Source of the DNA: Microbacterium sp.
Lineage (GTDB): Bacteria; Actinomycetota; Actinomycetes; Actinomycetales; Microbacteriaceae
Direction of reading: 5' to 3'
NCBI GenBank assembly: GCA_017744855.1
Contig: JAGIAK010000024.1
Span: 1-35,922 of the forward strand
DNA length: 35,922 bases
The notes beneath the pieces were generated by a model that did no database searches, was not told the DNA's origin, and saw nothing but the letters and a program-made list of their open reading frames with translations. The translations under genes and the position numbers were made by a program. Numbering within the stretch: the first letter of the stretch is position 1; each line of letters opens with the position of its first letter. Below are positions 14,177 to 23,484 of this stretch, in pieces.

Positions 14177-16081
14177 ATGCCCACCCCTCTTCGCTCACGC
14201 ACCGTCACGCACGGCCGCAACGCCGCCGGAGCCCGCGCTCTGTTCCGCGCCGCCGGCGTCAACGCCGCCGACTTCGGCAAGCCTATGATCGCCGTCGCGA
14301 ACAGCTTCACCGAGTTCGTCCCCGGCCACACCCACCTGCAGCCGGTCGGCCGCATCGTCTCCGAGGCCATCACCGCGGCCGGCGGCATCCCCCGCGAGTT
14401 CAACACGATCGCGGTCGACGACGGCATCGCGATGGGCCACGGCGGGATGCTGTACTCGCTCCCCTCGCGCGACCTCATCGCCGACTCGGTCGAGTACATG
14501 GTCAACGCGCATCAGGCCGACGCCCTCGTGTGCATCTCGAACTGCGACAAGATCACGCCCGGCATGCTCATGGCCGCGTTGCGCCTGAACATCCCGACGG
14601 TCTTCGTGTCGGGCGGTCCGATGGAGTCCGGCCGCGCGACGCTCGTCGACGGCACCGTGCGCACGCTCGACCTCGTCGATGCGATCTCCGAGGCGGCGAA
14701 CGACACGGTGTCGGATGCCGACATCCAGCGCATCGAGGAGAACGCCTGCCCGACGTGCGGATCGTGCTCCGGCATGTTCACCGCCAACTCGATGAACTGC
14801 CTCGTGGAGGCGCTCGGCCTGGCCCTCCCCGGCAATGGCTCGGTGCTCGCCACGCACACCGCCCGTCGTGCTCTCTACGAGCGCGCCGGCGAGGTGGCCG
14901 TGCAGATCACCAAGGCGTTCTACGACGAGGACGACGCCTCCGTGCTCCCCCGTGCCGTCGCCAGTCCCGCTGCGTTCTCGAACGCCATGGCGCTCGACAT
15001 CGCGATGGGCGGATCGACCAACACGATCCTGCACCTGCTCGCCGCGGCGCACGAGGCCGGCATCGACTTCGGCCTCGACGAGATCGACGCGATCTCCCGC
15101 CGCGTGCCCTGCCTCGCCAAGATCGCACCGAACCCGGCCTACGGCCGCATGTACTACATGGAGGACGTGCACCGCGCCGGCGGCATCCCGACCATCCTCG
15201 GCGAGTTGCACCGCGCCGGCCTCCTCGACGAGAACGTCTCCTCGATCCACGCCGACTCCCTCACCTCCTGGCTGGCGGAGTGGGACGTGCGCGGCGGCAC
15301 GGCATCCGAGACCGCCCTCGACCTGTGGCACGCCGCACCCGGCGGCGTGCGCTCGTCGAGCGCCTTCTCGCAGTCCGAGCGCTGGGCCGCCCTCGACCTC
15401 GACGCCGAGGGCGGCTGCATCCGCTCCGCCGAGCACGCGTACTCCGCCGACGGCGGTCTCGCGGTGCTGCGCGGCAATCTCGCCGTCGACGGCGCCGTGG
15501 TGAAGACCGCCGGCGTCGACCCGTCGATCCTCGTGTTCTCCGGCCCCGCGGTGGTCTGCGAGTCGCAGGAGGAGGCGGTCGCGAAGATCCTCGGCAAGCA
15601 GGTGCAGCCCGGCGACGTCGTCGTCATCCGCTACGAGGGCCCCAAGGGCGGACCGGGGATGCAGGAGATGCTGCACCCGACGTCGTTCCTCAAGGGCCGC
15701 GGGCTCGGCAAGGTCTGCGCGCTCGTCACCGACGGCCGCTTCTCCGGCGGCACCTCCGGCCTCTCCATCGGCCACGCCTCGCCCGAGGCGGCGTCGGGCG
15801 GCGTGATCGCCCTCGTCGAGGACGGCGACATCATCGACATCGACATCCCGTCGCGCGGACTGAGCCTGCGCGTCGACGAGTCGGTGCTCGAGGAGCGCCG
15901 GGCGCGGCTGCTGGATGCCGGGGGCTACCGCCCGAAGGACCGTCAGCGCCCCGTCTCCCTGGCGCTGCGCGCCTACGCGGCGATGGCGACGTCGGCCGAC
16001 CGCGGCGCCGTGCGCGACGTCGAGGCCGTCGAGCGCGCACTGCGGGAGCAGGAGATCCGCAGCGCGGCAGCGCTCGCCTGA
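14177..16081 (+). CDS. ilvD: Dihydroxy-acid dehydratase
   Basis: This 634-residue enzyme dehydrates 2,3-dihydroxy-3-methylvalerate and 2,3-dihydroxyisovalerate, the third common step of isoleucine and valine synthesis in the cytosol. It matches the E. coli-type IlvD along its length. Visible are [67 protein letters not shown] (C123, with the modified Lys at 125), [11 protein letters not shown] (C191-C197 region, Fe-S ligands), [30 protein letters not shown] and [16 protein letters not shown]. The start has a ribosome binding site (AAGGTGGA). It stands alone rather than with ilvBNC and ends at a strong hairpin shared with the convergent lacI-type gene. Confidence 0.98.
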   Translation: MPTPLRSRTVTHGRNAAGARALFRAAGVNAADFGKPMIAVANSFTEFVPGHTHLQPVGRIVSEAITAAGGIPREFNTIAVDDGIAMGHGGMLYSLPSRDLIADSVEYMVNAHQADALVCISNCDKITPGMLMAALRLNIPTVFVSGGPMESGRATLVDGTVRTLDLVDAISEAANDTVSDADIQRIEENACPTCGSCSGMFTANSMNCLVEALGLALPGNGSVLATHTARRALYERAGEVAVQITKAFYDEDDASVLPRAVASPAAFSNAMALDIAMGGSTNTILHLLAAAHEAGIDFGLDEIDAISRRVPCLAKIAPNPAYGRMYYMEDVHRAGGIPTILGELHRAGLLDENVSSIHADSLTSWLAEWDVRGGTASETALDLWHAAPGGVRSSSAFSQSERWAALDLDAEGGCIRSAEHAYSADGGLAVLRGNLAVDGAVVKTAGVDPSILVFSGPAVVCESQEEAVAKILGKQVQPGDVVVIRYEGPKGGPGMQEMLHPTSFLKGRGLGKVCALVTDGRFSGGTSGLSIGHASPEAASGGVIALVEDGDIIDIDIPSRGLSLRVDESVLEERRARLLDAGGYRPKDRQRPVSLALRAYAAMATSADRGAVRDVEAVERALREQEIRSAAALA

Positions 16082-16086
16082 GACGC

Positions 16087-16123
16087 GATGCGGCCGGTGC
16101 CGGAGGGGGGCACCGGCCGCATC
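16087..16123. terminator. Bidirectional hairpin between convergent ilvD and the LacI-family gene
   Basis: A perfect 15-bp stem (16087-16101 / 16109-16123, starting GATGCGGCCGG) with a 7-nt loop begins 6 nt after the ilvD stop and ends 7 nt before the opposing stop. There is no T tract on either side. A strong GC hairpin between convergent genes is the usual form in this group. Confidence 0.75.
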
Positions 16124-16130
16124 CGCACGA

Positions 16131-17156
16131 TCAGCTCTGCGCGCTCCGATAGGGGTGAGACGGCTCGCGGACGATCAGCGTCATCGGCACGACGACGCTC
16201 TCGAACCCACGGCTGCGGTCGCTGAGCCGTGCGACCGCGAGACGCGCGGCCTCACGGCCCAGCTGCTCGACGTCGCCCGTCACGACGGTGATGTCGAGCA
16301 CCGCGGCCCAGTCCGGATCGTCGAAACCGACGATCTCCGGCGCATCCCCCGCCGTGCCGGCCTCCTGCACCGCGCCGAGCAGGATGCGGTTGTTGCCGGC
16401 GACGATCGCGGTCGGCGGCTGCTCGAGAGCGAGGAGCTCGCGCACGCACGCTCGTGACGACGCCACGTCGTGCGCGTCCGTGCGCAGCAGCTCCCGCCAG
16501 TCCACACCGGCGGGGTCGAGCACGTCGCCCATCCCGCTGAGGCGTTGCCGGTAGGTCGGCAGCCACTCGTAGTCGCCGATGAAGGCGATGCGGCGGTGCC
16601 CCCGGTCGAGAAGGTGTCGGGCGGCGAGCCGGCCGCCGTCGCGGTTGTCGAACACCGCGGAGTCCGCGTCGATGCCGTCGGGGGGTCGGTCGACGAAGAC
16701 CACCGGGATGCCGCGGGCCTGCAGCGTCGCGTACTCCGCATGGTCGGTCATCGCGGACACGGTGATCACCGCCTTGGTCTGGCGGTCCGCGAGGTCGTGC
16801 GCGACGCGGCGCTCCTGTTCCGCCGACTCCCGCGAGTTCGTCACCGACAGCAGCATCCCGTGCGTGCGGATCTCATCCTCGACGGCCTGGGCGAGCGCCG
16901 AGTAGAAGGGGTTGGTGAAGTCTCCGGTGATCAGTCCGATGGAGTCGGCGAGGCGCCCCGAGGCCAGCAGGCTGGCCGCGGAGTTGCGCTGATAGTCCAG
17001 CTCGCGCGCCGCCTCCAGCACGGTAGCGAGGGTCTTCGCGCTCACATACGACTCACCGCCGAGCGCGCGGGAGGCGGTCTTCAGACTGACACCGGCCCTG
17101 GCCGCGACCTGCGCAAGGGTCGGGCGAGCGGGCTGCTCGGCATCCACTCTGGTCAT
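16131..17156 (-). CDS. LacI-family transcriptional repressor
   Basis: The 341-residue protein starts with the LacI HTH and hinge (PTLAQVAARAGVSLKTASRAL, then SAASLLASGRLADSIGLI) and continues with a periplasmic-binding-protein-like sugar-sensing domain (NPFYSALAQAVEDEI, IPVVFVDRPPDGIDADSAVFDNRDGGRLAARHLLDRGHRRIAFIGD in parts). ATG 17156 is selected over the 17249 start because AGGGAG precedes it and the HTH then begins 13 residues in. It diverges from the GH92 gene. A perfect palindrome in the shared intergenic region is its likely operator, so it probably represses the mannosidase until a mannan-derived sugar binds. Confidence 0.95.
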   Translation of the reverse strand: MTRVDAEQPARPTLAQVAARAGVSLKTASRALGGESYVSAKTLATVLEAARELDYQRNSAASLLASGRLADSIGLITGDFTNPFYSALAQAVEDEIRTHGMLLSVTNSRESAEQERRVAHDLADRQTKAVITVSAMTDHAEYATLQARGIPVVFVDRPPDGIDADSAVFDNRDGGRLAARHLLDRGHRRIAFIGDYEWLPTYRQRLSGMGDVLDPAGVDWRELLRTDAHDVASSRACVRELLALEQPPTAIVAGNNRILLGAVQEAGTAGDAPEIVGFDDPDWAAVLDITVVTGDVEQLGREAARLAVARLSDRSRGFESVVVPMTLIVREPSHPYRSAQS

Positions 17157-17249
17157 GCTTCTCCCTGAAGGCCGTGGGTGGGCTTCCTCATTATCGCGGT
17201 GCGGCGAGTCTTCCATCCGACTCGACCGCTGTGGTAGCGTCCTCAGCAT

Positions 17250-17265
17250 ATGACAGCGCTGTCAT
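17250..17265. promoter_or_regulatory. LacI-family operator (16-bp perfect palindrome)
   Basis: ATGACAGCGCTGTCAT is fully self-complementary, with the TGACA...TGTCA arms and central GC pair typical of actinobacterial LacI sites. It lies 94 nt upstream of the LacI start and 76 nt upstream of the GH92 start. A weak plus promoter, TTCCAT (17211-17216) and TAGCGT (17235-17240), would put the site just after +1. Confidence 0.82.
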
Positions 17266-17341
17266 CTTTGACGACGGCGACGCGGCATCCCGCACGACCG
17301 GCCGCAGACGACACACCGCAGTGGAGTTCAAGGAGCAACCG

Positions 17342-20300
17342 ATGACCGTTCCATCCCCGAGGAACGCCCAGAGCAGCAGGCGCGGCTGGGCCGCCGCCGG
17401 CGTCGCCCTCGCCGTGACCCTCGCCATGCTGACCCCGACGCAGGCGATGGCCGCAGGCGGCACGTCGTTCCGTTCGTCGTTCGAGACGACGGATGCCGCG
17501 CCCGTCCTCGCCGGAACCGGAGCCGCCGTCAACGTGACGGGCGACCGCTTCACACCGGGCAGCGTGCTGCCGGAGGTGAGCGCCGTGACGGCATCCGCGC
17601 AGAACGCTCCCAACGAGGTCGCCGCGAACGTGGCGGACGGCAACGCCGGCACCAAGTGGCTGGCCTTCCAGAACATGGGCTGGGTGCAGTACCAGCTGCG
17701 CTCGCCGCAGCCGATGGTGCGCTACACCCTCACGTCCGGCGGCGACGCGCAGGAGCGCGACCCGAAGGACTTCCGTGTGCTCGGCTCCAACGACGGCGCA
17801 GCCTGGAACGTCGTCGATCAGCGCTCAGGCGAGCTGTTCACGGGCCGCGGTGAGACGCGCAGCTTCACCCTGGCCACGCCCAGCCCGGCGTACACCTACT
17901 ACCGCCTCGACGTGCAGGCGGTGCGCGACCCCAGCAAGAACATCGTGCAGCTCGCCGACTGGGAGCCGATCGCCGTCGACGGCGCGACGCCGCAGCCGAG
18001 CGACCTGCGTCTGCAGCTGGGCTCCGGCCCCGCCAGTTCGAACACCGCCAAGACGGGCGTCGGCTTCACCGGCACCAAGGCGCTGTCGTACTCCGGCCGC
18101 AACCTGGGCGCGGGCCCTGCGTCGTCGTCGACGGTGCTCTACCAGGGTGTCGACGTCGCGGTGCAGGACGACACCCAGCTGTCCTATCTCGTGTTCCCCG
18201 TGCTCGACGGCGAGCAGACCTATGCCGCGACGTTCGTCGCCGTGGATCTGCGGTTCACCGACGGCTCGACCCTGTCGACGAGCGGAGCGGTGGACACCTA
18301 CGGCTACGCCGCGAACGCCCGTACCCAGGGCCAGTCCAACCGCCTCTGGCCCGACCAGTGGAACCGCGTCTCGGTCGACCTCGGCCAGTTCGCCGGCCGC
18401 ACAGTGAAGGACGTGCTCTTCACCTACGACCACCCCGGCGCCGACGTGCACGGCGTCGAGGCGCCGACGGCGGCGACCGCGTTCTCGGGCTGGCTCGACG
18501 ACGTCTCCATCGGGGAGGTCGCCGCGCGCGACACCTCCGACGGCCTCGTCTCCTACGTCGACACCCGCCGCGGCACGAACTCGACCGGCGGCTTCTCCCG
18601 AGGCAACAACATCCCCGCCGCGGCGTGGCCCAACGGCTTCAACTTCATCACCCCGATGACGAACGCCGACAACTCCGGAACGCTCTACCAGTACCAGCGC
18701 GCCAACAACTCGCAGAACCAGCCGACGCTGAACGGCATCGGCCTCTCCCACGAGCCGAGCATCTGGATGGGCGACCGGAACTCCCTCGCGGTGATGCCGG
18801 CGGCGACGGGCACCCCCTCCTCGTCCCTGAACGACCGCAAGCTCACGTTCAGCCACGACAACGAGATCGCCCGCCCCGACATCTACAGCGTCGCCTTCGA
18901 CAACGGCGTCCGCACCGACGTGACCCCCACCGACCACGGCGTGATCTACCGGTTCGGGTTCACGGGCGCGGCGAGCTCGGTCGTGATCGACCAGCTGGTC
19001 AACTCCTCGAAGCTGACGGTCTCGGGCGACACGGTCACCGGCTGGGTCGACGGCGGCTCCGGCTACCCCGGCCGCACGCGCATGTTCGTGTACGGCACCT
19101 TCGACCGTCAGCCGACGGCCTCCGGCGCGACCACGACCGGCGACCGCAACGGCACGGCGCGCTACGCCGCGTTCGACACCTCGACCGACCGCACCGTGGA
19201 GCTGCGGCTCGCGACCTCGTTCCTCTCGCAGGACCAGGCCCAGCACAACTACGGCCTCGAGCTCGACGGCGTCTCCTTCGACACGGCGCACGCCGCGGTG
19301 CAGAAGGAGTGGAACGACCGGCTCGGAGTCGTGCACGACGTCAAGGGGGCGACCGACGCGCAGCTCGTCACGCTCTACTCCAGCCTCTACCGTCTGAACC
19401 TCTACCCGAACTCGCAGTTCGAGAACACCGGCTCTGCGGCGAACCCCGTCTACAAGTACGCGAGCCCCGTGGCGGCGACCAGCGGAGCGGCGACCGACAC
19501 GCAGACCAACGCCAAGATCGTCGACGGCAAGATCTACGTGAACAACGGATTCTGGGACACGTACCGCACGGCCTGGCCGCTGTACGCGCTGCTCTACCCC
19601 GACGTCACCGAGGACCTCGTCGACGGCTTCGTGCAGCAGTACCGCGACGGCGGCTGGATCGCCCGATGGTCCTCCCCCGGCTACGCCGACCTGATGACCG
19701 GCACCAGCTCCGATGTCGCGTTCGCCGAGGCGTACCTCGCCGGTGCGCTCGACACGTCCACGGCCCTCGAGGCCTACGACGCCGCGGTGAAGAACGCCAC
19801 CGTGCTCCCGGCATCCAACGCGGTCGGCCGCAAGGGGCTCGCCCAGTCGATCTTCCTCGGGTACACCGAGGCGTCGACGCACGAGAGCGCCTCGTGGGGC
19901 CTGGAGGGCTTCATCAACGACTTCGGCATCGCCGAGATGGCCAAAGCCCTCGCCGCCGATCCGAAGACGCCTGCCGACAGGGTCGCGCGGCTGAAGGAGG
20001 AGGCGACCTACTTCGAGGCCCGCGCCTCGCACTACGTCGAGATGTTCAACCCCGACGCCGGAACCTTCACCTCGCGCAATGCGGACGGCAGCTGGACCAC
20101 CGGCGCCGACTTCGACAAGAAGGCCTGGGGCGGAGCGTTCACCGAGGCGAGCGCGTGGACGTTCGGGTACCACGCGCCGCACGACGTCGACGGTCTCGCG
20201 GCGCTGTACGGCGGCCGCCAGGCTCTCCTCGACAACATGCACCAGTTCCTCACCACCCGCGAGAAGGCCGACCACTCCGGCATCCATGAGGCTCGTGAGG

Positions 20301-23300
20301 CCCGCGATGTGCGGCTCGGGATGCTCGGCATGTCGAACCAGATCGCGCACCACATCCCGTACGTGCTCGCCGAAGCCGGCGACCCGTCGGGGGCGCAGGC
20401 CCTGATCCGCGACATCGAGGACCGTCTCTTCATCGGCTCCGACATCGGCCAGGGCTACCCGGGCGACGAGGACAACGGCGAGTTCTCCGCCTGGTACGTC
20501 TTCTCCGCGCTCGGCTTCTACCCGCTGGAGGTCGGGTCGGGGAACTACACGATCGGCTCCCCGCTGTTCGACGGCGCCACGGTCTCGATCGGCGGCAAGG
20601 ACCTCGTCATCTCGGCGCCGGGTGCGTCGAGCGGCAAGCATTACGTCGCCGGGGTGAGCATCGACGGCACGCCGATCTCGACGACGACGTTCGACGGTGA
20701 CCTGATCCGCAACGGCGGGAGGATCGATTTCACCATGAGTGCGCAGCCCTCCGCATGGGGTGCGAAGGACCTCTCCGAGAAGCTCGACGTCCCGGCCACG
20801 CTCGTCGACGCGACCAAGCCCGGTCGCGGAACGCTCGCGGCGAGCGACGCGACGCCGACGGGTGCGCTCGTCGATGACAACATGAACTCGACCACGACGT
20901 TCGCCGGCACGACCGTCGACCTGGTCTGGACTTCGCAGTCCGGTCCGGTGTCGGTGGGGCAGTACACGCTGACGGATGCCGCGAAGGCGAACGCCCCGAC
21001 GAGCTGGACCCTGTCGGGGTCGACCGACGGCACCACCTGGACCGAGCTCGACGCCCGACATGACGAGAGGTTCGCCTGGGACAGCCAGACGCGTCCGTTC
21101 ACGGCCGCCGGCACGGGCGGGTTCACCCGGTTCAAGCTGTCGTTGACCACCACGGGCCAGGCCCTGTCGCTCTCCGAGGTCGAGCTGTTCGCGACGGCCG
21201 CCGGAGCCGACGGCCTCGCCGTGACCCCGGCCGGCGCGCAGCGCGTCGCCGTCGGCACCTCGTTCACCGGGTCGCTGGCGACCATCGTCGGCGAGGAGAA
21301 GGATGCCGCCGGCTATTCGGTCACGGTGGACTACGGCGACGGCGCCCCCGTCACCGGGGTGAAGCTCGTGCGCGACGATCTGGGCGGCTGGAAGGTGAGC
21401 GCTCCGCACTCCTTCGCGGCACCCGGTACGTACACGGCATCCGTGGTGGTGCGCGACTCGGCCGGTGCGACGGCATCCGCGTCGACGTCCGTGGTCGTGT
21501 ACCGCGACGAGACGCTGGCCGGGGCCTTCAACACGGTCTGCATCGGGGATCTCGGCGTCACCGCCGCGAACTGCGACGACCAGGGCTACGGGTACTACCG
21601 CGACAAGCTCGCTGCAGACGGATTCGTGCAGGGTCAGACCCTGACGATCCCCGGCTCGGCGCTGACATACGACCTCCCGGCCGTGGCGCCGGGAGCGCCC
21701 GACAACATCACGGGCGAGGGTCAGACCGTACGCGTCAACCTCGGAGCCGGTGCGACGAGCATCGCGTTCGTCGGCACCGCGACCGAGAACGCCCGTCAGC
21801 CTGAGGCGGTGCTGCACTTCACCGACGGCACCGAGCAGCGCGTGAAGATCTCGTTCGGAGACTGGGTCGGCGCATCCGGCAATCCGGCCTTCGGCAACGC
21901 GGTTCTCGCGGTGTCGGAAGGACGCCTGTCCGGGACGGCGGCGGAGTCCAGCGTGAAGAACACGGCGATCTACGCCACCGCGCCCATCCCGCTCGACCTC
22001 GATGCGAAGGGCGCCCCGAAGGCGGTCGAGTCCCTGACGATGCCGAAGGAGGCCGGCGGTCTCCGTGACGGACGCGTGCACGTGTTCGCCGTCGCGTCGG
22101 ACGGCGACCGGTCGGCGGCCGCTCCCCTCGCGCTGACTGCGGCGGCCGTCGCGGGCCAGATCGCCGGAGAGTCGTTCGATGCGGCGCTCGCCGCGGTGTC
22201 GGGTGGTGCGGGAGACGTCACGGCCGTCGTCAACTGGGGCGACGGATCGCCCGTCGCGGCCGGCGACGTCGCCGACGGCACGGTGAAGGGCCGGCACACC
22301 TACGCCGAGCCCGGCACCTACACGGTCACCATCACGGCCGATGACGGCGTGAAGTCCGCCGACACCTCGCTGCAGATCGTCGTGTCCGCTCCCGAGCCCG
22401 TCTACGATCCGAAGATCTCGGTGGGCGCGGGCACGGTGAAGCCGGGTGACACCGTCCGCGTGACGGGCACCGGGTTCGCCCCGGGCGAGAGCGTCGCGAT
22501 CCGCATCGACGACGAGACGCCGGTGGTCGTGAAGGCCTCGGGCGACGGGAACGTGAGCGCCGACGTCACCGTTCCGGCGACGGCCGTCGACGGCGCGCAC
22601 CCCGTGATCGCGCTCGGCGACCAGTCGAAGGTCGAGGCGCGGGCCGAGGCGCAGGTGAAGACGCCGAAGCCGGCCGAGAAGACCACCGTGTCGCTCTCGA
22701 CCACGGCGACGGATGCCGTGATCGGCGAGTCCATCCCCCTCACCGCGACGGTGAAGCCGGCCGGAGCCGCAGGGCAGGTGGAGTTCCTCGAGGGCGACGC
22801 CGTGATCGGATCGGCGACGGTCACCGCGGGCTCTGCGACCGCCGACGTCACCTTCCTCAAGCCCGGGACGCATCACCTCGTCGCACGCTTCACGCCCGCG
22901 GATCCGGAGGCCTACCTCGGGTCGACGTCGCAGACGCTGAAGGTCAAGGTGCGCAACGTCCCTCCGGGGCACAGCCAGATCGTGCCCGGTTCGCAGAGCG
23001 TGGTGCAGGGGGCGCCGGTCGAGGTGGTCGGCCGCGGGTTCGACCCTGGCGAGAAGGTCTCGATCGTGCTGCACTCCGACCCCGTCCACCTCACGGACGT
23101 CGTCGCCGATGAGAACGGCCTCTTCCGCACGACCGTGACGATCCCCGCGAACACGCAGGTCGGTGCGCACACCCTCATCGCCACGGGCGCCGACAGCGGG
23201 GTGGTCGCTCAGAGCGCTCTGCGGGTGACTGCGGCCGCGGCGGTCGGCGGAGGCCTCGCCGGCACGGGCGGTGCAGTGCCGTACGCGCTGGTCGGACTGA

Positions 23301-23359
23301 TGCTGGCCCTGCTGGCGGCCGGCGGCGTCCTCGTGGCGCGGCGCCGACAGCGCGGCTGA
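17342..23359 (+). CDS. Secreted, sortase-anchored multidomain GH92 alpha-mannosidase-type glycosidase
   Basis: This 2005-residue protein starts with a signal peptide (cleavage near AMA-AGG, residue 37). A discoidin/CBM32-like domain spans about 73-215, a jelly-roll-like region runs to about 400, and the GH92 catalytic region covers about 402-1135. The latter has YVDTRRGTNS, NGFNFITPMT and the family hallmark GQGYPGDEDNGEFSAWYVFS (acidic D1042/E1043/D1044) followed by ALGFYPLEVGSGNY. A second CBM32-like domain (about 1150-1285), a PKD (1292-1390), an NPCBM-like region (1392-1590), another PKD (1594-1682) and Ig-like/Big_3-like modules follow to about 1965. The C-terminus is LAGTG (1972-1976), a hydrophobic helix and RRRQRG, a class E sortase signal. 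GH92 enzymes remove alpha-mannose with Ca2+. ATG 17342 follows AAGGAG. Confidence 0.96.
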   Translation: MTVPSPRNAQSSRRGWAAAGVALAVTLAMLTPTQAMAAGGTSFRSSFETTDAAPVLAGTGAAVNVTGDRFTPGSVLPEVSAVTASAQNAPNEVAANVADGNAGTKWLAFQNMGWVQYQLRSPQPMVRYTLTSGGDAQERDPKDFRVLGSNDGAAWNVVDQRSGELFTGRGETRSFTLATPSPAYTYYRLDVQAVRDPSKNIVQLADWEPIAVDGATPQPSDLRLQLGSGPASSNTAKTGVGFTGTKALSYSGRNLGAGPASSSTVLYQGVDVAVQDDTQLSYLVFPVLDGEQTYAATFVAVDLRFTDGSTLSTSGAVDTYGYAANARTQGQSNRLWPDQWNRVSVDLGQFAGRTVKDVLFTYDHPGADVHGVEAPTAATAFSGWLDDVSIGEVAARDTSDGLVSYVDTRRGTNSTGGFSRGNNIPAAAWPNGFNFITPMTNADNSGTLYQYQRANNSQNQPTLNGIGLSHEPSIWMGDRNSLAVMPAATGTPSSSLNDRKLTFSHDNEIARPDIYSVAFDNGVRTDVTPTDHGVIYRFGFTGAASSVVIDQLVNSSKLTVSGDTVTGWVDGGSGYPGRTRMFVYGTFDRQPTASGATTTGDRNGTARYAAFDTSTDRTVELRLATSFLSQDQAQHNYGLELDGVSFDTAHAAVQKEWNDRLGVVHDVKGATDAQLVTLYSSLYRLNLYPNSQFENTGSAANPVYKYASPVAATSGAATDTQTNAKIVDGKIYVNNGFWDTYRTAWPLYALLYPDVTEDLVDGFVQQYRDGGWIARWSSPGYADLMTGTSSDVAFAEAYLAGALDTSTALEAYDAAVKNATVLPASNAVGRKGLAQSIFLGYTEASTHESASWGLEGFINDFGIAEMAKALAADPKTPADRVARLKEEATYFEARASHYVEMFNPDAGTFTSRNADGSWTTGADFDKKAWGGAFTEASAWTFGYHAPHDVDGLAALYGGRQALLDNMHQFLTTREKADHSGIHEAREARDVRLGMLGMSNQIAHHIPYVLAEAGDPSGAQALIRDIEDRLFIGSDIGQGYPGDEDNGEFSAWYVFSALGFYPLEVGSGNYTIGSPLFDGATVSIGGKDLVISAPGASSGKHYVAGVSIDGTPISTTTFDGDLIRNGGRIDFTMSAQPSAWGAKDLSEKLDVPATLVDATKPGRGTLAASDATPTGALVDDNMNSTTTFAGTTVDLVWTSQSGPVSVGQYTLTDAAKANAPTSWTLSGSTDGTTWTELDARHDERFAWDSQTRPFTAAGTGGFTRFKLSLTTTGQALSLSEVELFATAAGADGLAVTPAGAQRVAVGTSFTGSLATIVGEEKDAAGYSVTVDYGDGAPVTGVKLVRDDLGGWKVSAPHSFAAPGTYTASVVVRDSAGATASASTSVVVYRDETLAGAFNTVCIGDLGVTAANCDDQGYGYYRDKLAADGFVQGQTLTIPGSALTYDLPAVAPGAPDNITGEGQTVRVNLGAGATSIAFVGTATENARQPEAVLHFTDGTEQRVKISFGDWVGASGNPAFGNAVLAVSEGRLSGTAAESSVKNTAIYATAPIPLDLDAKGAPKAVESLTMPKEAGGLRDGRVHVFAVASDGDRSAAAPLALTAAAVAGQIAGESFDAALAAVSGGAGDVTAVVNWGDGSPVAAGDVADGTVKGRHTYAEPGTYTVTITADDGVKSADTSLQIVVSAPEPVYDPKISVGAGTVKPGDTVRVTGTGFAPGESVAIRIDDETPVVVKASGDGNVSADVTVPATAVDGAHPVIALGDQSKVEARAEAQVKTPKPAEKTTVSLSTTATDAVIGESIPLTATVKPAGAAGQVEFLEGDAVIGSATVTAGSATADVTFLKPGTHHLVARFTPADPEAYLGSTSQTLKVKVRNVPPGHSQIVPGSQSVVQGAPVEVVGRGFDPGEKVSIVLHSDPVHLTDVVADENGLFRTTVTIPANTQVGAHTLIATGADSGVVAQSALRVTAAAAVGGGLAGTGGAVPYALVGLMLALLAAGGVLVARRRQRG

Positions 23360-23370
23360 CCGGTCCAGAC

Positions 23371-23408
23371 GACACGGGCCGTCCTTCTTCGGAGGGGCGG
23401 CCCGTGTC
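23371..23408 (+). terminator. Hairpin terminator after the GH92 gene
   Basis: A perfect 11-bp stem, GACACGGGCCG (23371-23381) / CGGCCCGTGTC (23398-23408), lies 11 nt after the stop, with TCC/GGA able to pair inside the loop. The T-run is absent. Confidence 0.75.
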
Positions 23409-23437
23409 GGCATCCGTAGTGCTCGGCATCCGTAGTG
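23407..23437. repeat. Two tandem copies of a 16-bp unit
   Basis: TCGGCATCCGTAGTG occurs at 23407-23421 and 23423-23437, giving a 16-bp period. It contains the GGCATCC heptamer, starts in the terminator stem and lies upstream of the aminotransferase promoter. Confidence 0.75.
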
Positions 23438-23471
23438 TGGAAGAACTTTCCCACCGGCGGCCGGCGGCTGA

Positions 23472-23477
23472 CAGACT
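23472..23477 (+). promoter_or_regulatory. -10 element of a leaderless promoter (aminotransferase)
   Basis: CAGACT ends 7 nt before the ATG at 23485. No clear Shine-Dalgarno or -35 is visible. Confidence 0.4.
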
Positions 23478-23484
23478 GGACGGC

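Noticed and set aside
17825..23413. A 1862-codon open frame on the minus strand
   Set aside because: It lies antisense to the GH92 gene, is Arg/Gly/Asp/Val-rich low-complexity, has no domain, and exists because high-GC third positions remove stop codons on the other strand.
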